From Thalassovita sp. (GTDB taxonomy: Bacteria > Pseudomonadota > Alphaproteobacteria > Rhodobacterales > Rhodobacteraceae), in contig JARGPB010000005.1 in NCBI GenBank assembly GCA_029212905.1, positions 164,712-228,711 on the forward strand: 64,000 nt of DNA, in the 5' to 3' direction. How positions within the stretch are numbered: the stretch's first letter is position 1; each line of letters begins with the position of its first letter. Positions 44,473-53,451 of the stretch are shown piece by piece. The position numbers were made by a program, and so were the translations under genes. Under the pieces are notes generated by a model, which did no database searches, had not been told where the DNA came from, and worked only from the letters and a program-made list of their open reading frames with translations.

Positions 44473-45711
44473 ATGCAGGCTCGTACGCCTCTTTTCACCC
44501 CAGTGCTGATTGTGGGGTGCCTTGTCATCCTGATCGGGTTTTCCGTCCGGGCCAGCTTTGGTGTGTTTCAGATCCCGATTGCACAAGAGTTCAACTGGCC
44601 GCGGGCCGAATTTTCCCTGGCCATCGCGATTCAAAACCTGGCATGGGGTATCGGACAACCGATTTTCGGCGCTCTTGCTGAAAAAGTCGGGGATCGCAAA
44701 GCCATCATTCTGGGGGCGATTGTCTATGCCGCGGGGCTGGTTCTGTCCAGTTTCGCGGTGACCCCCGAGGCGCATCAACTCTATGAAATTCTTGTGGGTT
44801 TCGGTATCGCTGGCACGGGGTTTGGCGTCATCCTGGCCGTGGTCGGGCGGGCATCGTCGGATAAAAACCGCTCGATGTCACTGGCGATTGCAACGGCGGC
44901 CGGTTCTGCAGGACAGGTGTTTGGCGCGCCCCTCGCGGAATGGATGCTGGGCATCATGAGCTGGCAAGAAGTGTTCTTGGTTTTCGCGGCCGCCCTTATC
45001 CTGATGCTGGGGCTTCTTCCGATGATGCGCGGCATCGCGCCACCGGCCTCGAAGTCCGAGCTAGAGGAAAGCATGAGCGCGATTCTAGGCAAAGCGTTCC
45101 GCGACCCCAGCTATACATTCATCTTTTTGGGCTTCTTTTCCTGCGGCTATCAACTGGCCTTTGTCACCGCGCATTTCCCCGCCTTTGTCACCGAGATGTG
45201 CGGCCCGATTGCGTCGGATGGGTTGTTGGCTTCGATTGGGATCGGCACGACGTCTGCGCTTGGGGCGGCGGCGATTTCTCTGATCGGGCTTGCGAATATC
45301 GCAGGAACATTGTTTGCGGGCTGGCTGGGTAATCGGCTTCCCAAGAAGTACCTTCTGGCCGGGATCTACGCCCTAAGGACGCTTATCGCGGCGGTATTCA
45401 TCATGACACCGATGACGCCCGCGACAGTGCTGATATTCTCGATCACGATGGGAACGCTATGGCTGGCGACAGTGCCGCTGACCAGTGGGTTGGTCGCGCA
45501 TATTTATGGGCTGCGCTACATGGGTACGCTATATGGCATCGTGTTCTTCAGCCACCAGTTGGGCAGCTTCTTGGGTGTTTGGCTGGGTGGCCGGATGTAC
45601 GACATCTATGGCAACTACACCGTTGTTTGGTGGGTTGGCGTCGGGGTTGGCGCGTTTTCGGCGCTGATCAATCTTCCGATCCGGGAAAAGCGCACCCCCG
45701 CGATGGCCTGA
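44473..45711 (+). CDS. Major facilitator superfamily transporter
   Basis: 412-residue MFS carrier with twelve hydrophobic segments. The loop 2-3 signature appears as GALAEKVGDRKAI, and the second half repeats it in GWLGNRLPKKYLL. It resembles monocarboxylate/oxalate-formate antiporter-like MFS proteins (RASFGVFQIPIAQEF, YGLRYMGTLYG), so an organic anion is the likely cargo, but the substrate is not determined. The ATG at 44473 follows AGGAGAACC; the frame to 44380 is an extension without support. Confidence 0.9.
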   Translation: MQARTPLFTPVLIVGCLVILIGFSVRASFGVFQIPIAQEFNWPRAEFSLAIAIQNLAWGIGQPIFGALAEKVGDRKAIILGAIVYAAGLVLSSFAVTPEAHQLYEILVGFGIAGTGFGVILAVVGRASSDKNRSMSLAIATAAGSAGQVFGAPLAEWMLGIMSWQEVFLVFAAALILMLGLLPMMRGIAPPASKSELEESMSAILGKAFRDPSYTFIFLGFFSCGYQLAFVTAHFPAFVTEMCGPIASDGLLASIGIGTTSALGAAAISLIGLANIAGTLFAGWLGNRLPKKYLLAGIYALRTLIAAVFIMTPMTPATVLIFSITMGTLWLATVPLTSGLVAHIYGLRYMGTLYGIVFFSHQLGSFLGVWLGGRMYDIYGNYTVVWWVGVGVGAFSALINLPIREKRTPAMA

Positions 45712-45726
45712 TCCGTCCGCGCAGGG

Positions 45727-46644
45727 TTACTGCGCGGCCTTCCACTGATCCAGAATGTAGCGGCTGGTCATCAGGTCCAGATGCGCGCCCCCGCCGTTCT
45801 TGAACAAGGTGATTTCGGCGTCGCTCCCGCGCTGAAACTTGTCCAGCTCATAGTAATCGGCGACCAGATCGTCCCGTGTGAGTACACCCGTGGACAATGG
45901 GATTTCGATTTCACCGATATGCCCGATCGTGGTATCAAAGCTATCGACAAAGACGCGAGCACGCGTCATCGCCACATCGTCCGCCTCGCGCATGTCAGGG
46001 CGATAGGCCCCGATCAAGTCCAGGTGCTGTCCGGGTTGCAGCCACTCGCCCTTGAGGTTGGGCTCGGTGCTCATCGTCGCGCTGGTGATGATATCAGCGG
46101 AACGCACCGCGGCCTCCAGATCTTCGGCGACCTTCATACCGGGGTATTCGTCTGCAAAGGCCCGAGCATTCGCAACCGTACGGTTCCAGATGGTGAACTC
46201 GGCCTGCGGGAACGCCGCACCATAGGCCTGACGCAAAGACCTCCCCACGGTGCCGGCCCCGACGATCAGGATATTGCGGCTGTCCGGCCTTGCCAGGCGC
46301 GTCGCAGCCAGAAGGCTGTCGCCGGCCGTTTTCCACTTGGTAACCAGGTGAAAATCCACCAGCGCCTCCAGCATCCCGTCTGTATCGCCGTACAGCGAGA
46401 CACCCCCGTTCACCATTCCCAATCCACGCGCCGGATTCCCCGGAAAGACCGTGGCAGATTTCACGGCCAGCCCCATGCCATCAATCCACGCCGCGCGGTT
46501 CAACAGCGTGTCCTGACCACGATACAAAAACGTGTCGGCGATCTCGGCTTTGGGCAGGCTGTGACCGGCGGCCAGCGCGTCGATAAACCCCATCCAATCC
46601 AACAGTTTTTCGCCTTCATCGAACGAGATCATCGGGATGCTCAT
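45727..46644 (-). CDS. Ornithine cyclodeaminase / mu-crystallin family protein
   Basis: 305-residue NAD(P)-binding protein with the Rossmann loop VGAGTVGRSLRQ, KSATVFPGNPARGLGMVNG near the N-terminus and DLIGAYRPDMREAD. Family members include ornithine cyclodeaminase and ketimine reductases for cyclic imino acids; which applies here is open. The start MSIPMISFDEG at 46644 overlaps the HAD gene stop by 4 bases. It is last in the fghA-yaiI-HAD operon. Confidence 0.9.
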   Translation of the reverse strand: MSIPMISFDEGEKLLDWMGFIDALAAGHSLPKAEIADTFLYRGQDTLLNRAAWIDGMGLAVKSATVFPGNPARGLGMVNGGVSLYGDTDGMLEALVDFHLVTKWKTAGDSLLAATRLARPDSRNILIVGAGTVGRSLRQAYGAAFPQAEFTIWNRTVANARAFADEYPGMKVAEDLEAAVRSADIITSATMSTEPNLKGEWLQPGQHLDLIGAYRPDMREADDVAMTRARVFVDSFDTTIGHIGEIEIPLSTGVLTRDDLVADYYELDKFQRGSDAEITLFKNGGGAHLDLMTSRYILDQWKAAQ

Positions 46645-47258
46645 AGCAGGTCTTCCTTCTTCAGCAGGCCGTGGCCCATCAGGCATTCCGCCCAGTCTTC
46701 GGGCGATTGGAACAGGTGGGTTTGCCACCCGCGTGCGGCGGCGGCGGCGATATTTTCAGGGCGGTCATCTGTGAACAGCAAACGCTGCGGGGCGTATCCG
46801 CTATCGATTTCCAGTGCCTCATAGAACGCGGGGTCAGGCTTGATCATCCGCATCTGCCCCGACACATACCGCCGATCAAACAGGTCCAGAAACGGGTACC
46901 GTGCGCGCGCAATCTCAAACGTTTCAACCCCGAAATTCGACAGGGCCAGCACCGGCACACCGCGCGCTTTCAGCGCCTTTAGCAACCTGACGGACCCAGG
47001 GATTTCAGGCGAGGCCATCTCGACCCAGCGATCCGCGAACAGCATGATTTCGGCGGCGAACTCGGGATGCGCCCCCGCGCATTCCGCCAAGGTGTCCTGC
47101 AAAGATTCGCCCGCATCGACCCGCAGATTGTAGCGCTCCAGATCAACCGCATCGAACAGAGCCCGACGTCGTTCAGGACCGATCACGCCATCATAAAACC
47201 GCTGGGGGTCGTATTCGATCAGGACCTTACCGATGTCCCAAACCACTGCGCCAATCAT
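46641..47258 (-). CDS. HAD family hydrolase
   Basis: 205-residue haloacid-dehalogenase-fold hydrolase. Motif I VVWDIGKVLIEYD has the nucleophile Asp with Gly at the second position, as in YihX/HAD-IA v3 proteins; motif II LALSNFG; motif III Lys in MIKPDPAFYE; motif IV FTDDRPENI. Probably a phosphatase of small sugar phosphates. It overlaps neighbours by 4 bases on both sides. Confidence 0.9.
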   Translation of the reverse strand: MIGAVVWDIGKVLIEYDPQRFYDGVIGPERRRALFDAVDLERYNLRVDAGESLQDTLAECAGAHPEFAAEIMLFADRWVEMASPEIPGSVRLLKALKARGVPVLALSNFGVETFEIARARYPFLDLFDRRYVSGQMRMIKPDPAFYEALEIDSGYAPQRLLFTDDRPENIAAAAARGWQTHLFQSPEDWAECLMGHGLLKKEDLL

Positions 47259-47704
47259 GCCTTGGCCTTTCTCAGGGCGCGTTCCAATGCATCCAGAAAC
47301 CGCGAGCGATCCGCCTTGGAAAACCCTTTGCCACCGCCTTGCCGAAACGGGTCAGCGGCGCGCAGATCATACATCAGATCGCGCATTGCCAGCGCGTTCC
47401 CGACATTCGCGGCGGTCAGTGCCTCGCCATCATGTTTGAGCACCAAAGCCCCGGATTCCACGCATTTGGCGGCCAAGGGGATATCCCCTGTGATCACCAC
47501 GTCCCCCGGCCCGGCACGATCCGCAATCCACATATCAGCCACGTCGGGACCTTCGGGCACGATCACGGTTTCCACCAGCGGATTGGCCGAGGGCCGAATC
47601 CCGCCATTGCACACCATTTTCACCTGAACTGCGTGACGGGTGGCCACACGCTCGGCCTCGGCTTTTACGGGACAAGCATCGGCATCGACATAAAGCGTGG
47701 TCAC
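47255..47704 (-). CDS. YaiI/YqxD family protein (DUF188)
   Basis: 149-residue PIN-like fold protein of the UPF0178/YaiI family. Features are LYVDADACPVKAEAERVATRH, VITGDIPLAAKCVESGALVLKHDG and the C-terminal PFRQGGGKGFSKADRSRFLDALERAL. The conserved Asp residues suggest a nuclease-like metal site, but no activity is established. Second gene of the operon, 4-base overlaps with fghA and the HAD gene. Confidence 0.92.
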   Translation of the reverse strand: MTTLYVDADACPVKAEAERVATRHAVQVKMVCNGGIRPSANPLVETVIVPEGPDVADMWIADRAGPGDVVITGDIPLAAKCVESGALVLKHDGEALTAANVGNALAMRDLMYDLRAADPFRQGGGKGFSKADRSRFLDALERALRKAKA

Positions 47705-48531
47705 GAATACAGCGCCTCGGCGTGAAAACCGACATGGTCTTCGATGAACGACGACACAAAGAAATAGCTGTGATCATAGCCCTTCTGCAGGCGCAGATTG
47801 GCGGACAGACGACGCTTCATGGTGGCCTCGGCCAGGGTTTCGGGCATCAGCAGGTCGATGAACTGATCATTGCTGCCCGTGTCCACCAGCAGTGGGATAT
47901 CCAGGCCGACCTCTTGCATCATCAAGGTCGCGTCATGTTTGGCCCATTGCGCTTCGTCGTCGCCCAGATAGGCGCTCAGCTGTTTACGGCCCCAATCCCC
48001 CGCCGTGGGATGGCAGATCGGTGAAAACGCCGAGACAGACCGGAACCGCCCCGGCAGCCCCATGGCAAGCGTCAGGGCCCCATGCCCCCCCATCGAATGG
48101 CCAGTGATCGACTGTCGGTCCTCGTCCACGCTAAAATTGGCGGTGATCAGCTTGGGCAGCTCATCTGCAATGTAGTCCCACATCTGATAGTGCGGCGCCC
48201 AAGGGTTCTGGGTGGCGTTCACATAGAACCCCGCGCCCTTGCCCAGATCATAGTTCGGATCATCGGCCACCGCGTCACCGCGCGGAGACGTGTCAGGGAA
48301 CACCAAAGCGATCCCCTGCTCGGCGGCCCAGGCCTGTGCGCCGGCCTTGACCATAGCGTTTTCGTGGGTGCAGGTCAGGCCAGACAAATACCACAACACA
48401 GGAACCGGGGCCTCTTGCGCCTCTTCGGGCAGAAACAGGCCAAAGGTCATGTCACACCCGACAGTGTGCGCGGAATGGCGGTACACGCCCTGAACTCCGC
48501 CGAAACACCGATTCTCTGAGATCGTTTCCAT
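47701..48531 (-). CDS. fghA: S-formylglutathione hydrolase
   Basis: 276-residue esterase-D-type enzyme that hydrolyses S-formylglutathione to formate and glutathione, the second step of glutathione-dependent formaldehyde oxidation. It has LWYLSGLTCTHENAMVKAG, the nucleophile elbow GHSMGGHGALT, Asp in DTGSNDQF and His in GYDHSYFFVSSF. The first step enzyme, the class III alcohol dehydrogenase, lies about 3 kb away (51412-52542) on the same strand but not in the same operon. Confidence 0.95.
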   Translation of the reverse strand: METISENRCFGGVQGVYRHSAHTVGCDMTFGLFLPEEAQEAPVPVLWYLSGLTCTHENAMVKAGAQAWAAEQGIALVFPDTSPRGDAVADDPNYDLGKGAGFYVNATQNPWAPHYQMWDYIADELPKLITANFSVDEDRQSITGHSMGGHGALTLAMGLPGRFRSVSAFSPICHPTAGDWGRKQLSAYLGDDEAQWAKHDATLMMQEVGLDIPLLVDTGSNDQFIDLLMPETLAEATMKRRLSANLRLQKGYDHSYFFVSSFIEDHVGFHAEALYS

Positions 48532-48588
48532 CGCACTCTCCTGAATTGTTGCTCAATGGCTAGCGCAGCCAATCCGCGCGGGCAAGGA

Positions 48589-49518
48589 TCAGAGCCCCGA
48601 GACCCAGGAGATAATCACAGAAACCGTGACAATGCTGAGCGCGGTTGAAATCAGGATCGAAGCCGAGACCCGATGCGGCGCGACCCCATAGTGACGCGCC
48701 AGGATATAGACGTTACCCGCGACGGGCAGCGCTGCCGCCGCAATCATCACGCTGGCCGCATATGTATCCACCGGAAACAAGACCAGCGCCGCGATGGCCA
48801 CGGCAATGGGGTGCAGAACCAGCTTGGCAAATGACAACCAGCCCGCCACGATCAACCGCTCGGCCGATTTGCTGGCCAAAGAGGCACCGATCGCAAACAG
48901 TGCGCCAGGAGTGGCCGCGCCCCCCAGGATCGTCACGAACTCATTCAATGGCACAGGAATCGGAATATGTAGGGCCGACCAGATCAGCCCCGCTGACATC
49001 GACACGATCATGGGGTTCTTCAGCAGGCCCAGCCCAACCGTGCGCAAAATCCTGAATGACACCCGTCCATCCCGCGCGCCGGAAATTAGGACGACAATCA
49101 AGCTGCCGAAAACGATCAGGTCCACTGCGAGAACCAACATGACCGGGCCGATTGCTTGGTCCCCCATCAAGAGCACCAGCATTGGCACCCCCAGAAACCC
49201 GACATTGCCGATCACAGCGCATTGCGCCTCGACGGCGGCTTCCTCGACGCCCCGACGCCGGATCAGCGCGATGACCGTCGCCAGCAAATAGATCGCCCCC
49301 GTCCCGCACAGATACGCCAAAACGAAGGGCAGGTCGAAGACCTCCTCGAGGGACAGGTTCGACGAAAACCGGAACAGCATCGCGGACAGGGCAAAGTAGA
49401 ACACAAACTTCGTAAGCCAGGCCGTGGCTTCGTCCGGAAAAAACCGGGTTTTGCCCGCACCATAGCCCAATCCGATCAAAGCAAAGAACGGCAACGTCTT
49501 GAAAAAAATCTCGATCAT
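48589..49518 (-). CDS. AEC family transporter
   Basis: 309-residue auxin-efflux-carrier-type permease with ten hydrophobic segments in two halves of five. It has GLGYGAGKTRFFPDEATAWLTKFVFYFALSAMLF at the N-terminus, IGNVGFLGVPM in the first crossover and AAALPVAGNVYILARHYG in the second. Bacterial members carry malate, malonate or similar acids; cargo unknown here. It starts at 49518, downstream of mbfA on the same strand. Confidence 0.9.
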   Translation of the reverse strand: MIEIFFKTLPFFALIGLGYGAGKTRFFPDEATAWLTKFVFYFALSAMLFRFSSNLSLEEVFDLPFVLAYLCGTGAIYLLATVIALIRRRGVEEAAVEAQCAVIGNVGFLGVPMLVLLMGDQAIGPVMLVLAVDLIVFGSLIVVLISGARDGRVSFRILRTVGLGLLKNPMIVSMSAGLIWSALHIPIPVPLNEFVTILGGAATPGALFAIGASLASKSAERLIVAGWLSFAKLVLHPIAVAIAALVLFPVDTYAASVMIAAAALPVAGNVYILARHYGVAPHRVSASILISTALSIVTVSVIISWVSGL

Positions 49519-49633
49519 GAAAACTGCGTATCAGGATCGCGTACAACGTCAAACGAATTGCGTGAAACGCACCAACGCGGGCGTGCTTTCCGGCTACGTC
49601 TGCTCGTAAATATCAGGGGAAGGGGGCAGCCGC

Positions 49634-50608
49634 CTACCCTGAACCGATCAACACACCTGCGGCGAACACCAACGCGCCCCCCAGAACCACCTGAAAGGCC
49701 GCTCGAAAGAAGGGGGTGTCCATGTATTTGTTCTGAATCCACGCGATCGCCCAAAGCTCAAAGAACACCACGATGAAGGCTGTGATCGTCGCCGTCCAAA
49801 AATCCGGGATCAGATATGGCAAGGCATGGCCCAGTCCCCCCAACGCCGTCATCACCCCCGAGGCGATTCCACGCTTTACTGGGGACCCACGACCGGACAG
49901 CTCTCCGTCATCCGAGGCGGCCTCGGTAAAGCCCATGGAAATCCCTGCACCGATCGACGCGGCAAGCCCAACAAGAAACGTATCCCAGGTGTTTTGCGTC
50001 GCAAAGGCCGCAGCAAAGATCGGCGCCAGGGTCGAGACAGATCCATCCATCAACCCGGCCAATCCGGGCTGCACCCAGGTCAAAACGAATTGACGATGCG
50101 CGGCGGCGTCTTCCTTTTCGCGCGCATCATCGTCCAGATGTTCCTTCTCCAGCTTTCCGGCCGTATATTGGTGCCCGGCTTCGGCGGCGGCCAAATCGCC
50201 CAGCAATTTGCGCGTGTCCGCATCCGAGCTGCGCTCGGCTGCCATCAGATAGAAGCGCTCGGCATCGCGCTCCATGGCCTCTGCTTCGGTACGGATACGC
50301 TCGAGACCCAGATTTTCGATCAACCAAACGGGTTTGCGCGCATAATAGCCCGCGACATGTTCGCGCCGGATCAGCGGGATCACCTCGCCAAACCTGCGGC
50401 GGTGCAATTCGATCAGGCGCTTGCGGTGTTCGTCTTCCTCAAGAGCCATGCCTTCGAAAATTTTAGCCGTGTCGGGGAATTCGGCATGCAGCATCTGAGC
50501 ATAGCTCCGATAGATGCGCGCATCGTCCTCTTCCGAGGAGATCGCAAGTGCCAGAACTTCTTGCTCGGACAGATCCTTGAAATGACGGCGTTGTGTTAAG
50601 AAGCGCAT
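49634..50608 (-). CDS. mbfA: Membrane-bound ferritin MbfA
   Basis: 324-residue fusion of a ferritin-like diiron domain (residues about 10-160, with E-x6-Y and EDEH-type ligands in MALEEDEHRKRL and AAAEAGHQYTA) and a VIT1-like membrane domain (QPGLAGLMDGSVSTLAPIFAAAF onward, about five helices). In rhizobia MbfA exports iron and protects against iron and peroxide stress, and is repressed by Irr. A good Irr box (iron control element) lies 15-29 bases upstream of the ATG, so the same control is likely. Confidence 0.93.
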   Translation of the reverse strand: MRFLTQRRHFKDLSEQEVLALAISSEEDDARIYRSYAQMLHAEFPDTAKIFEGMALEEDEHRKRLIELHRRRFGEVIPLIRREHVAGYYARKPVWLIENLGLERIRTEAEAMERDAERFYLMAAERSSDADTRKLLGDLAAAEAGHQYTAGKLEKEHLDDDAREKEDAAAHRQFVLTWVQPGLAGLMDGSVSTLAPIFAAAFATQNTWDTFLVGLAASIGAGISMGFTEAASDDGELSGRGSPVKRGIASGVMTALGGLGHALPYLIPDFWTATITAFIVVFFELWAIAWIQNKYMDTPFFRAAFQVVLGGALVFAAGVLIGSG

Positions 50609-50622
50609 GGCTGCCTCATATA

Positions 50623-50637
50623 TTAGAATGATTCCAA
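50623..50637. promoter_or_regulatory. Irr box (iron control element) upstream of mbfA
   Basis: TTAGAATGATTCCAA, i.e. TTGGAA-N3-TTCTAA read on the mbfA strand. It matches the ICE pattern bound by Irr in alphaproteobacteria with one substitution in one arm. It is placed 15 bases before the start codon, where binding would block transcription under low iron. Confidence 0.7.
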
Positions 50638-50690
50638 CTTACTGTGCTTATGGAATGGTCGCAAGCACCGCTGGACGGCTTGATGAAACT

Positions 50691-50704
50691 AAACCGAACG
50701 GTTT
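50691..50704. promoter_or_regulatory. Palindromic operator before the TetR gene
   Basis: Perfect palindrome AAACCG-AA-CGGTTT, flanked by further weak symmetry (AAACT and TAGTTT). It lies 33 bases upstream of the TetR-family start codon and is a likely autoregulatory site. Confidence 0.55.
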
Positions 50705-50736
50705 ATAGTTTTGCAACGGAACCCAAGGACGCAGGC

Positions 50737-51357
50737 ATGGATCAAACGGAAAAACCCATCATTCGCACTGGGCGCAAGTTCGACCAGGTCCTTCGGGGCG
50801 CGCGAGAGATTTTTATGCGAGATGGGTTTGAAGGCGCCAGCGTGGATGACATCGCCAAAGCGGCCGGCGTGTCCAAAGCAACGCTCTACAGCTATTTTCC
50901 CGACAAGCGCCTGTTGTTCATGGAAGTCGCCAGCACCGAGTGCAATCGGCAGGCGGTGGACATCCTGCAACAGATTGATCGCCACGCACCTGCCCGCGAC
51001 GTATTAACCCGTGCCGCGCGGCAAATGGTCGAGATTTTCATCACGCGGTTTTCGCAGCGGATTTTCCGGGTCTGCGTCGCCGAAGCCGACAGATTTCCAG
51101 ACCTGGGACAAAAATTCTATGCCTCAGGTCCGCTGTCCGCACGCAAACATTTACGGGAATTCCTAACCGAAGCCCTAGAACGCGGAGAGCTGTCAATTGA
51201 TGACATAGACCTGGCCGCCGACCAGTTCGTGGAGCTTTGCAAAGCTGACATTTTCGCGCGGGCTGTCTTTGGTATCAAAAGCAACTTTGAGGCACACGAG
51301 ATTGACCGTGTCGCTCTGGGGGCTGTCGAAACGTTCCTGGCCCGCTACGGTCGCTAA
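50737..51357 (+). CDS. TetR/AcrR family regulator
   Basis: 206-residue regulator. HTH VDDIAKAAGVSKATLYSYFPDKRLLF at about residues 35-60, then a helical ligand domain of the AefR-like type (RIFRVCVAEADRFPDLG). The start MDQTEKPI at 50737 is chosen because the longer frame from 50644 would place the operator inside the gene. Divergent from mbfA, so it may control itself or genes elsewhere. Target unknown. Confidence 0.9.
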   Translation: MDQTEKPIIRTGRKFDQVLRGAREIFMRDGFEGASVDDIAKAAGVSKATLYSYFPDKRLLFMEVASTECNRQAVDILQQIDRHAPARDVLTRAARQMVEIFITRFSQRIFRVCVAEADRFPDLGQKFYASGPLSARKHLREFLTEALERGELSIDDIDLAADQFVELCKADIFARAVFGIKSNFEAHEIDRVALGAVETFLARYGR

Positions 51358-51411
51358 GGCACAGCGTGGCAAGCACTCCCAAATGTGCCTGCCACGCCTG
51401 TTTTCAATGGA

Positions 51412-52542
51412 TCAATACATCACAACCGAGCGGATCGATTCGCCCGCGTGCATCAGATCAAAACCCTTGTTGATATCTTCCAAAGACATCGTGTGGGTGA
51501 TCATCGAGTCAATCTCGATTTTGCCATCCATATACCAGTCCACAAATTTCGGGACATCCGTCCGGCCTTTGGCGCCACCAAAGGCGGTGCCTTTCCAGAC
51601 GCGCCCCGTAACCAGCTGGAATGGACGGGTGCTGATTTCCGCACCAGCCGCAGCCACGCCGATGATGACGCTGACGCCCCAACCCCGGTGCGAACATTCC
51701 AGCGCATCGCGCATCACCTGAGTGTTGCCTGTCGCATCGAACGAGTAGTCCACCCCACCAATCTGATCCGCGCCAATTTTGGTCAGCTCGGTGATTGCCT
51801 CGACGACAGTGCCGTCGATTTTGGACGGATTCACGAAATGGGTCATGCCGAATTTCTTGGCCATTTCGGCTTTGTCGTCATTCAGATCAACACCGATGAT
51901 CATGTCCGCACCAGCCATACGCAGGCCCTGGATCACGTTCAGACCGATACCGCCCAAGCCGAACACTGCGGCGGTGGATCCGATCTCGACCCCGGCGGTG
52001 TTGATGACGGCGCCGATACCGGTGGTGACACCGCACCCAATGTAGCAGATCTTATCGAACGGAGCGTCTTCGCGTACCTTAGCCAGTGCGATTTCGGGCA
52101 TGACGGTGTGGTTCGCGAAGGTCGAGCAGCCCATGTAGTGATAAATAGGCGTGCCATCCAGCATCGAGAACCGCGTGGTCCCATCAGGCATCAAGCCCTG
52201 GCCCTGAGTGTTGCGGATTGCCGTGCACAGGTTCGTTTTTCCAGACAGGCAAGACGGGCATTCGCGGCATTCAGGGGTGTACAGAGGGATCACATGATCG
52301 CCGGGTTTCAGCGTGGTAACGCCTGCGCCGACCTCTAGCACGATGCCCGCGCCTTCGTGCCCCAGGATGCTGGGAAACAGACCTTCGGGGTCGGCACCAG
52401 AGCGCGTGAACTCATCCGTATGACAGATTCCTGTCGCTTTGATTTCAACCAGAACTTCACCGGCCTTTGGGCCTTCCAAGTTCACTTCCATAATTTCCAG
52501 AGGTTTGCCTGCTTCCAGAGCGACGGCGGCCTTAGTGCGCAT
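51412..52542 (-). CDS. adhC: S-(hydroxymethyl)glutathione dehydrogenase / class III alcohol dehydrogenase
   Basis: 376-residue zinc MDR enzyme that oxidises S-hydroxymethylglutathione (formaldehyde plus glutathione) to S-formylglutathione with NAD. Catalytic zinc ligands in TGICHTDEF and GHEGAG; structural zinc Cys in CRECPSCLSGKTNLC; NAD loop GLGGIGLNVIQGL. The start MRTKAAVALEAG at 52542 has GGGAG 8 bases upstream; 25 extra codons to 52617 are not family-like. Partner of FghA at 47701. Confidence 0.94.
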   Translation of the reverse strand: MRTKAAVALEAGKPLEIMEVNLEGPKAGEVLVEIKATGICHTDEFTRSGADPEGLFPSILGHEGAGIVLEVGAGVTTLKPGDHVIPLYTPECRECPSCLSGKTNLCTAIRNTQGQGLMPDGTTRFSMLDGTPIYHYMGCSTFANHTVMPEIALAKVREDAPFDKICYIGCGVTTGIGAVINTAGVEIGSTAAVFGLGGIGLNVIQGLRMAGADMIIGVDLNDDKAEMAKKFGMTHFVNPSKIDGTVVEAITELTKIGADQIGGVDYSFDATGNTQVMRDALECSHRGWGVSVIIGVAAAGAEISTRPFQLVTGRVWKGTAFGGAKGRTDVPKFVDWYMDGKIEIDSMITHTMSLEDINKGFDLMHAGESIRSVVMY

Positions 52543-52875
52543 TCTTAGGTCTCCCATATGTACTGCTGCCGCTTCTCCGGCGCGCATATTTTCCGCAATA
52601 TCATTTTCTGCGGACATGTGAATTCAAGAGCATGGTTCTGATATGAATTGTCCAGACGATATATCAAATGCCATGCCATAAACGAATTGTAACGGTCGTC
52701 TTTGGCCTGAAATCCGGCCAATGTGGCCTAACAGACCAGCCCCCTAGCCCGTGACATACGCCCCGTTTTGCCTGAAGGCCAATAGGCTTAGCGCTCTTTT
52801 GCCCGCAAAGTTTTGCGCGCCGGGCTTGGCCACCTGCCGGTCCTGAACCGCAAATTGGAGCGCGCAGTTCATAGG
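52543..52875. other. Intergenic region between adhC and the TetR gene of the paa cluster
   Basis: About 330 bases. The first part must hold the adhC promoter and is AT-richer (52620-52690). The rest has some GC-rich dyads but no hairpin with a T-run. The open frames across it lack ribosome binding sites and family similarity. Confidence 0.45.
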
Positions 52876-53451
52876 CTAAAGCGCCTTCAGCCCTCCGACC
52901 ACGAAATCCGTTGCCAGATCGGCATAGGCATCCCGATCCATTCCGCGCCCGCGGCGGTGCCACATGTAGAACCAGTTCAATATGGAAAAAACCGTCATTG
53001 TCGCCGCCCTCAGACGTTCAGCGTCATCGGCCAAAGAGGGGCGCACATGCAGAACGGCCGTACTCATAATGTGAACCAGCGCGCGTTGGGTGGCGACCAA
53101 AGGCGCTTGTTTTTCCGCAGACAGAATACCAAGCGCGTCGACTTGCAGCTTGTGCTCTGCATCTGCATCTTCATAGGCGGTGAGGATCGCATGGATCAGC
53201 TTTCCGATGCCTTCACCCTCGCATGCCTGCACCAGATCCAAAAGCTGCCCCAGATGTTCATCCAGAATATCGAACAGCAGATCCTCTTTCGAGGACCAGT
53301 AGTGGTAGATCAGCGCCTTGGACACCCCGCAGGATTTGGCCGCGCCAGTCATGCTGGCCCGATCAAACCCATGCGTAGCGAAATAGGCGGCGGCCCCTTT
53401 GCGCAGGGCCGCCCGCTTCTCATCGTGATCGCGTGCCAGTCCGCGAGCCAT
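52876..53451 (-). CDS. TetR family regulator of the phenylacetate cluster (PaaR-like)
   Basis: 191-residue TetR regulator with HTH GAAKSCGVSKALIYHYWSSKEDLLF at about residues 34-58 and a C-terminal domain ending DRDAYADLATDFVVGGLKAL. Its ATG overlaps the paaK stop by one base, so it is in the same transcript. In several proteobacteria a TetR-type PaaR senses phenylacetyl-CoA. That role here is inferred from position. Candidate operators lie before paaK and paaZ. Confidence 0.85.
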   Translation of the reverse strand: MARGLARDHDEKRAALRKGAAAYFATHGFDRASMTGAAKSCGVSKALIYHYWSSKEDLLFDILDEHLGQLLDLVQACEGEGIGKLIHAILTAYEDADAEHKLQVDALGILSAEKQAPLVATQRALVHIMSTAVLHVRPSLADDAERLRAATMTVFSILNWFYMWHRRGRGMDRDAYADLATDFVVGGLKAL

